A stretch of DNA of 64,000 nt from contig NZ_AP027274.1 in assembly GCF_030295705.1 (NCBI RefSeq), forward strand, positions 1,736,001 to 1,800,000, in the 5' to 3' direction. Each line of letters starts with the position of its first letter. Position 1 is the stretch's first letter. Position numbers and translations under genes: made by a program. Positions 58,710 to 64,000 of the stretch are shown piece by piece. Source of the stretch: Polynucleobacter sp. TUM22923 (GTDB lineage: Bacteria; Pseudomonadota; Gammaproteobacteria; Burkholderiales; Burkholderiaceae). Under the pieces are notes generated by a model. The model had not been told where the DNA came from. It saw only the letters and a list, made by a program, of their open reading frames with translations, and ran no database searches.

Positions 58710-59204
58710 CTAGTCCTCTAATAAGCTACGCAGCATCCATGCTGTTTTCTCATGTATGTCTATTCTTTGGGTAAGTACATCAGCCGTAGGTTGGTCGTTC
58801 GCTGAATCTACAACATTAAATAGTTTGCGGGCTGTTTTAGCAGTAGCCTCTTGTGCCTTTACAAGATAAGCAATCATTTCTTCAGCCTTGGGAACACCAC
58901 TGATTTCCTTGATTGACGCACGCTTAATAAACTCACTATAGGTCCCGGGCGCTGGATAGCCTAATGCCCGAATTCTCTCAGCAATTAAATCCAATGCAGC
59001 CCATTGCTCGGTATATTGAGCCATAAACATATTGTGAAGGGTATTAAATTGTGGGCCCTTCACATTCCAGTGAAAGTTGTGAGTCATCATATACAGCGTA
59101 TAACTATCAGCCAACAGATCTGAAAGACCCTCTGCTATTTTTTTTCTGTTCGATTCAGATATACCAATATCAATATTGAGGCTCTTACTTTTTATTTTTG
59201 TCAT
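58710..59204 (-). CDS. dps: Dps-family ferritin-like DNA-protection protein
   Basis: A 164-residue miniferritin from the ATG at 59202-59204, chosen because GGAG lies six bases upstream; longer in-frame starts lack this. The ferroxidase site is seen in HNFHWNVKGPQFNTLHNMF (His31, His43 region) and QWAALDLIAERI (Asp, Glu). Dps oxidises and stores iron using H2O2 and may bind DNA by its lysine-rich N-terminus (KIKSKS). A dyad in its leader (59236-59266) may be an operator. Confidence 0.95.
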   Translation of the reverse strand: MTKIKSKSLNIDIGISESNRKKIAEGLSDLLADSYTLYMMTHNFHWNVKGPQFNTLHNMFMAQYTEQWAALDLIAERIRALGYPAPGTYSEFIKRASIKEISGVPKAEEMIAYLVKAQEATAKTARKLFNVVDSANDQPTADVLTQRIDIHEKTAWMLRSLLED

Positions 59205-59235
59205 TTTTAGCTCCATATGTTTTGCCAAACTTAGC

Positions 59236-59266
59236 AAACGACAAAAGCTTGTTAATTGTCGTGTTT
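59236..59266 (-). promoter_or_regulatory. Inverted repeat in the dps leader
   Basis: AAACGACAA (59236-59244) and TTGTCGTGTTT (59256-59266) are complementary with one bulged base. The site lies just upstream of the dps start and could bind a repressor or form a hairpin in the leader. It is not a clear OxyR or Fur site. Confidence 0.3.
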
Positions 59267-59391
59267 GTATCGCTCAATTTATGATAACAATCAAATGATG
59301 ATTGCGGTAATAAATTAGTTGAGCTTCACATCATCAGAAATAGTCTTTTAGTAGATAGGCCAACCCCATCAAGTCCGCAGGAGATTTGACC

Positions 59392-60714
59392 CTACTCCAT
59401 CACTACCTCAGAAATACAACCGCTCACCATCTCTTTACCAGCAAAACGATCGGCTATCCAGGCAATATATGAAGTAGCTGATGCCGCTGGAGTACTAAAG
59501 TGCGTTTGCTTTCCTGGCAGCTGCACTCTAGCGACATTACCACCTTGTTGGCACATTTTTTGTCTATAGGCTTGCCCCATTGATGGGGGCAATACTGTAT
59601 CCGCCGCTCCCCAGTAAATGATCACTGGAGCAATTGGCTTTTCTGAAGAAACGCCGCCTGCTTTAAATGCTTCAGCCCAAGCCTGAGCATTTTCTGCCTG
59701 GGGTTTTAATAATGACTTAAAGCTAGCTCCAAAGTTATAGTTCAACGTATCAGCAAGAGTATGCATACACTTATTGGACATAATCTCATCCACCACCTTA
59801 GCACCCTCATCAGTAAAGATGTTGCTTAATTGAATATTAGAGAATGCATTAGTGCTGCCCCACATAGCCATAGCAAAGTGAGCGAAATTAAAAACATTCC
59901 CCCCGAAACTTTCCTCTAACCCCATTAGCAATTTCTGAGCACTTTCATCATTTAATTTACCCGGCGGAATTGCTGCCACAAGATCAAGTGGCGCTAAGGC
60001 AACGAATCCTAAAAACTCGATTCCATCTTTTGCCGTGCCCGCTTGGGTGATGTACTTATTTAAACCTGCAGCAGCCAAGGTGGAGCCGCCACCTTGTGAC
60101 CAGCCATACATTACCGCCTTAGATCCCGCCCCTAATTCACTTATGGTGGCTGCAGCTCTAGCTGAATTAATTGCATCTCTTGCATTGGTTGCAGAAACAG
60201 CATATTGATGCTTTCCGCCACCGCCTAAACCTTGATAGTCTGTTGCCACAACCACATAGCCTTGTTTAATGAAATGCTCAATACTAGGTAGGCCGTAGTC
60301 TGTCCAAGAGTTTCCATTGATTAAGAAATATTGATTAAGTGATTGAGCAGGATTATCAATTTGAGATGGCCCGCAGTTTTGCGCAGTGCCAGTTGTGCCA
60401 TGCGCCCAAACTAGCAAAGGTCTACCCCCCACCGGCGCTTTTCCAATCGGGGCCATTACCAAGCCGGTTGAGATGGTTTTGCGGCCCTGAACATCAGAGG
60501 ATATATAGGCGATTCGCCATGCCTGCGCGCCTGGAACCTGCGTCTTTACAGGTACTTTTTTAATAACTTGGCCCAACCTACCATCCGCTTTCATTTGGAT
60601 CACTGCCTGATAAAACGCAGGAACTGCTGGCTCAGCTTGGCTAATGGCCGGAAATAGTGATACCAATATAAAAGATCCAATAAGAATCCAAAGGGACTGG
60701 AATTTACAAAACAT
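59392..60714 (-). CDS. Secreted lipase-like alpha/beta-hydrolase
   Basis: A 440-residue protein with a signal peptide (about 1-27, ending AISQA). The nucleophile elbow is YGWSQGGGSTLAAAGL near 205-220, and the His is in KQTHFST near the C-terminus. LLVWAHGTTGTAQNCGPS and VATDYQGLGGGGKHQY fit the secretory lipase (LIP) family. It would cleave esters outside the cytoplasm. A single gene on the minus strand. Confidence 0.87.
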   Translation of the reverse strand: MFCKFQSLWILIGSFILVSLFPAISQAEPAVPAFYQAVIQMKADGRLGQVIKKVPVKTQVPGAQAWRIAYISSDVQGRKTISTGLVMAPIGKAPVGGRPLLVWAHGTTGTAQNCGPSQIDNPAQSLNQYFLINGNSWTDYGLPSIEHFIKQGYVVVATDYQGLGGGGKHQYAVSATNARDAINSARAAATISELGAGSKAVMYGWSQGGGSTLAAAGLNKYITQAGTAKDGIEFLGFVALAPLDLVAAIPPGKLNDESAQKLLMGLEESFGGNVFNFAHFAMAMWGSTNAFSNIQLSNIFTDEGAKVVDEIMSNKCMHTLADTLNYNFGASFKSLLKPQAENAQAWAEAFKAGGVSSEKPIAPVIIYWGAADTVLPPSMGQAYRQKMCQQGGNVARVQLPGKQTHFSTPAASATSYIAWIADRFAGKEMVSGCISEVVME

Positions 60715-60848
60715 TTATTACTCCTACGATAGATCGGTAATTTATTAAATAAGTTTAATTGATATCGCGCTCTTGGCACATTCGTTTAAATTAAGTGGCG
60801 CTGTAAAGCAGATTACTGCTGTACGGCTACTTAGCAAGCTCCGCCCAG

Positions 60849-60881
60849 CCAAAAGAAAATAGCCCAACAAGTGGGCTATCT
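60849..60881 (-). terminator. Terminator, copy 2 of a repeated 33-bp element
   Basis: Identical over 33 bp to the dps terminator at 58655-58687, and placed about 45 nt after the outer-membrane protein gene. Confidence 0.85.
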
Positions 60882-60924
60882 AGCTAAATGATGGAAATAA
60901 TTCAGTGCAGCACTGTGACCGCCA

Positions 60925-61779
60925 CTACTTCAGAATAACTAAAGTTGCTGTAGCACGAGCACCCCAGCCTGATGGGCCGCCAGGCGTATTACTCACATAG
61001 TAAATGGGGCCGGCTCCAAAAGAAATAGGCACGCCATCAAACACCATTAACTTTGAAACGCCCGCATATAAGGGATTTGAAGTACGACGGGCGTCGTAGT
61101 TATATTGGGCCTGCATATTGGCGGAATAGGTCCATGCTGTTTTTGTGGTGTACGCAAGAAACGGCTGGCCATATAAATTGTTTTGCGTTCCATAACTGGG
61201 ATTACCGCCGACACTCCAAGACTGGTAACCCAGCAGGCCATAGGTCCAAGGGCCATCACGATTGAGTACTACAGCAGTAACGCCGGCGCCGGTTTGCTGT
61301 GAACCGAACTTACCGCTATTACCAGAGGGTGATTGCGCATAAGGACCAATACCCCAGATCCATGATGAGTTTGTATTAGGCGCATAGAAAGACTCTAGTG
61401 TCACACTAGCAACTCCATATCCCGAGAAGGATTGGCCAGCGCCATTCTGAACACTGACTTCTCTTACGCCAGCAATGATGGGGCGCACAATAAAAATATC
61501 GCCACCACCTAAATTAAACGGGGCTACCGGTTGGAACAATAGCGTTTGCTCTGAGCCACCTTGATTTTTTCCAACGCCACGACTAAATTCATATTGCATT
61601 GGTACAGAAATCATATTCGCAATAGGATTGGATAGTTTCTTAGCGATATCTTCAGTATTAACCGATTTTTCAGTGCCCACAGTTGGCTTGGAAGAGCTAA
61701 TTCCCTGCGCAAGTGCAGAGCCCATAAAAATGCCAAACAGAAATGTGACTGAAATAATTTGGTGAGATAGTTTTAGCAT
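60925..61779 (-). CDS. Predicted outer-membrane beta-barrel protein
   Basis: A 284-residue exported protein with a signal peptide (about 1-25, ending ALAQ). The rest is rich in Gly, Ser and aromatic residues in alternating strands and includes LSNPIANMISVPMQYEF and QTLLFQPVAPFNL, the pattern of bacterial proteins often labelled neuromedin U-like or linked to the MetA phenol-degradation barrel. No function is established. It is flanked by secreted hydrolases. Confidence 0.75.
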   Translation of the reverse strand: MLKLSHQIISVTFLFGIFMGSALAQGISSSKPTVGTEKSVNTEDIAKKLSNPIANMISVPMQYEFSRGVGKNQGGSEQTLLFQPVAPFNLGGGDIFIVRPIIAGVREVSVQNGAGQSFSGYGVASVTLESFYAPNTNSSWIWGIGPYAQSPSGNSGKFGSQQTGAGVTAVVLNRDGPWTYGLLGYQSWSVGGNPSYGTQNNLYGQPFLAYTTKTAWTYSANMQAQYNYDARRTSNPLYAGVSKLMVFDGVPISFGAGPIYYVSNTPGGPSGWGARATATLVILK

Positions 61780-61885
61780 GATCGTGTGATGAATTTATAA
61801 ATTAAAAATTAAAGTTTGAAGCTTGTGGTTATTTCAGGCCCGAGCAGCGCCTTCAACTACAAATAACCATGGGCCATAATATTTA

Positions 61886-62977
61886 TTAATTCAATTGAAT
61901 ATATGTTTGCGGTTTATCCACGTTAATATATTTTATTTCCTTAGCATTTATATCCATTTTTTTCATGTCAAACTTTTGAACATTAGAGTTGTCATACATC
62001 TTGATAAAGTAAGTCATGTTTTTATTATCCGCAACTGCAGACCATTCAGTTACCTCTATACCAGCTACACTGCCGCCATAAGCACTGCCTGCAACGGTTT
62101 GTACAGCTCCTGGAGGAATGTCAAAACTACCTAGGATATGCCACGCAGAATTGATTTGCCTCTCTGTCGAATGGGTTGTTGGCACCGACTTAGAAAGGAA
62201 CACTGCACGAATAAAACGACTAGTGCTCAAATAATCGCCTGGCAATCCATGCAAGCCGCTACCAGTGCTAGGTGGGTAAAATTTTGTCCCATTAATAACT
62301 AACGGGTCTTTCTCTACTGGCGATAGGTTGGCATAGTTACCAATAGAAGCCAAATGGTCAGCAAATACTGGATCGTTAGTCATTACATGCGTTGGATTGT
62401 CAGTAATTTGAAGTTGACCCTGAATGTACTCAACAGCAATACTTTTTCCTTTGGCATCATGCAAAGTCATGTGTATTGGCGCTGTCTTATTGCCGAACTG
62501 AGGAATTGTTGAGCGATTAACCATAATAGACTTTAAGCCAACCTTTACTTCTTCAACTGTTGCAAAATTAGTCAAGGCATAAGTCAATATTTGCGCAGAA
62601 GAAATACTATTAGCTGACTGTTCAGGTGCAACTGCTTGGAAGACTGCTGTATTGGGCGCATTTAGTAAGCCACCTACTAAGCCTTTTTCATTCATCCCAT
62701 CAACCAGTATCGGCAATCCCAAGCCATTCATACCAACCGTGGCATATTTAGTGGTCCAGTTCCTTCCGGTGCCCGGCTTTCCATCAACCCCTACACCAAG
62801 CATTGCTATATTCCTAGGAACCGTCATTAACTGAGACTTTAAAGGCAAGCCAAATTCCATAGTGCGCCCATAAACATACCCGCCATCGTTGCCTGATAAA
62901 AGGAAGCTTGTACAAGCATTTGCTAATGGGGCAAAGCCGAGAGAAGTCGCGATGAGAATGCTGAGTAGTTTTTTCAT
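61886..62977 (-). CDS. Secreted linear-amide C-N hydrolase (choloylglycine hydrolase/penicillin acylase family)
   Basis: A 363-residue protein from the ATG at 62975-62977. The signal peptide ends ANA, so cleavage exposes CTSFLLSGNDGGYVYGRTMEFG with the N-terminal nucleophile Cys and the catalytic Arg. ANDP-like MTNDPVF and the Asn/Arg-containing STSRFIRAVF fit Ntn hydrolases that cleave bile salts, penicillin V or N-acyl-homoserine lactones. The substrate here is unknown. Confidence 0.88.
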   Translation of the reverse strand: MKKLLSILIATSLGFAPLANACTSFLLSGNDGGYVYGRTMEFGLPLKSQLMTVPRNIAMLGVGVDGKPGTGRNWTTKYATVGMNGLGLPILVDGMNEKGLVGGLLNAPNTAVFQAVAPEQSANSISSAQILTYALTNFATVEEVKVGLKSIMVNRSTIPQFGNKTAPIHMTLHDAKGKSIAVEYIQGQLQITDNPTHVMTNDPVFADHLASIGNYANLSPVEKDPLVINGTKFYPPSTGSGLHGLPGDYLSTSRFIRAVFLSKSVPTTHSTERQINSAWHILGSFDIPPGAVQTVAGSAYGGSVAGIEVTEWSAVADNKNMTYFIKMYDNSNVQKFDMKKMDINAKEIKYINVDKPQTYIQLN

Positions 62978-63110
62978 CAGTTTTTGAGCTTTAGATAATT
63001 CAAAGTAAAAATTTAATATACCCCATATAACTGTCGGTTTACACGACATTTCTAGCGAGGGGCTGGCCAGATGCTAAAGCGGGAAATTAGTAATATCTAC
63101 CCCACCAATG

Positions 63111-63139
63111 AAAATGCCCCGCACGAAGCAGGGCATTTG
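63111..63139 (-). terminator. Terminator of the right-edge patatin gene
   Basis: AAATGCCCTGC/GCGGGGCATTTT hairpin (one G-T pair) on the minus strand, about 57 nt after the patatin stop. Confidence 0.8.
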
Positions 63140-63195
63140 AAATTGGCTGCCTGAGACTGAATCAACTAAGGTCCAGAATGAGCAACCTTATTTAA

Positions 63196-64000
63196 TCATG
63201 CCCAGAATGACTTCATCATGGGTATGTCAGCAATCCCTCTATCCCAGCCTAATTTTAAATAGGCTCCAATCCATTTGGGGTCTATTAAATTTTCTATCTT
63301 ACTCAGGCCAGGGGGCAAACCAACGATGATGTGTTTAGTTTTAGTGCCCGCAGCCTCTAAATCCTTTACTTCTTGATTTACCGTATTTGGCAAGTTGGAA
63401 AGGCGTAGCCCTTGTTTTTGTTCATTCTTGGTCCCATCTCCTAAAGAGAAAATGATCGCCCGCTTAACTCCAGCGATGACATCGCTGTGCGTACTCGTTT
63501 GAAAAATCCCCCCATCCATACAAATACGATTTTTTACAAAGGTTGGCCCCACCTGTCCAGGTGCAGATGAGCTGGCAGATGCGGCAACGTTAATAGGCAC
63601 ATTATCTTTGTAAGAAACCACCAAGCGCTCGCCAGTAAAGCAATCAATAGTAGTCGTATACATCGCTGGTGAGGGCCACTTAGTCATAGCGATGATCTTC
63701 TCTACGACCTTGTATTGTTTATCTACACCATTGGGGTTGAGTGAGGCCATTGCGGCCTTACCAATCCGCTGAATCGTTGCTGGTGAGCCATCGGATGCTG
63801 CTAACGCCGTTGCGGTTGCCCGCTTTTGAGAATCATTAAATTTAACGGCGGGTACTAAATCAACAAACAATTTAGGAAAGTCATTAAAGAAATCCATTTC
63901 ATCCACTATTAACCACAAACGACCACCCGTTAACATCGAGCCAAATATAGACCCAGCAGAGGTTCCAACAATAATGTCAGCATTACCCAGGTCAACGCCA
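63196..64000 (-). CDS. Patatin-like phospholipase (partial, right edge)
   Basis: The C-terminal 267 residues of a patatin-domain hydrolase; the frame is open to the window edge. The nucleophile elbow GTSAGSIFGS is at 63946-63975, and the dyad Asp is in MDGGIFQT. It is collinear with the patatin at 55269 along its whole visible length, down to the C-terminal KSFWA versus KEFWA, so the two are paralogues. A Tat signal is expected upstream but lies outside the window. Confidence 0.9.
   Translation of the reverse strand, partial: GVDLGNADIIVGTSAGSIFGSMLTGGRLWLIVDEMDFFNDFPKLFVDLVPAVKFNDSQKRATATALAASDGSPATIQRIGKAAMASLNPNGVDKQYKVVEKIIAMTKWPSPAMYTTTIDCFTGERLVVSYKDNVPINVAASASSSAPGQVGPTFVKNRICMDGGIFQTSTHSDVIAGVKRAIIFSLGDGTKNEQKQGLRLSNLPNTVNQEVKDLEAAGTKTKHIIVGLPPGLSKIENLIDPKWIGAYLKLGWDRGIADIPMMKSFWA

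Noticed and set aside
61826-61869. TGGTTATTT/AAATAACCA dyad after the Ntn hydrolase gene
   Set aside because: Nine base pairs, A/T-rich, with a 26-nt loop and no T-run; it may help end the transcript but I cannot support a terminator call.

Overview
The window reads as chromosome of a free-living betaproteobacterium of the Burkholderiaceae, most like Polynucleobacter. This rests on three things: moderate GC with short intergenic spaces, proteins that match Burkholderiales families throughout (DksA without a complete zinc finger, DUF484-XerC, metXW, gatCAB next to mreBCD-mrdA-rodA), and an SAH riboswitch in front of ahcY. The genus is an inference from gene content and order. I see no rRNA, tRNA, insertion sequence, integrase of a mobile element, phage gene or CRISPR array, and no gene-free stretch longer than about 300 bases.

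Layout. 1-3,400 (minus): a tripartite RND efflux operon (outer-membrane factor, adaptor, pump; the pump runs off the left edge). 3,500-9,900 (minus): pirin, then a tightly overlapping run SDR/pteridine reductase-folB-ttcA-glmU-glmS that joins folate synthesis, tRNA thiolation and UDP-GlcNAc synthesis. 9,900-15,800: a MidA-type methyltransferase, cca, an NDUFA9-like protein, a soluble lytic transglycosylase and 5-formyl-THF cyclo-ligase. 15,800-19,600 (minus): the activated-methyl cycle as metK - SAH riboswitch - ahcY - metF. 19,800-23,200: a lipid A-type acyltransferase, dapF, pyrE and exonuclease III. 23,200-29,500 (minus): an argB-slmA-metX-metW-ampG-like run and a cobW GTPase-dksA pair. 29,600-34,600 (minus): DUF484-xerC and gatCAB. 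34,600-40,200 (plus): the rod-shape operon mreB-mreC-mreD-mrdA-rodA, closed by a terminator shared with an HU gene. 40,700-49,300: lipid A hydroxylase (LpxO-like), carbonic anhydrase, a second acyltransferase, an rRNA pseudouridine synthase, prfC and several small conserved proteins. 49,300-58,400 (mostly minus): a solute-binding lipoprotein, SodC, a peroxiredoxin, DUF1003, a dehalogenase, short-form cydAB, a Tat-exported patatin, a DMT transporter and an exported two-domain rhodanese. 58,700-64,000 (minus): dps, a secreted lipase, a predicted outer-membrane barrel, a secreted Ntn-type amide hydrolase and a second, truncated patatin.

Most of the window is core metabolism and envelope assembly. 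The right-hand 9 kb has the look of accessory sequence: single genes, each often with its own terminator, mostly exported hydrolases, with a paralogous patatin pair at its two ends and one 33-bp terminator present in two copies.

I found no clearly new multi-gene system. The observations most worth checking are regulatory: (i) prfC has no in-frame ATG, GTG or TTG at its expected N-terminus, and an in-frame UAG lies just upstream; (ii) the SAH riboswitch has a readable expression platform with two mutually consistent hairpins around the ahcY ribosome binding site; (iii) metK has a roughly 120-nt leader with nested complementary segments.
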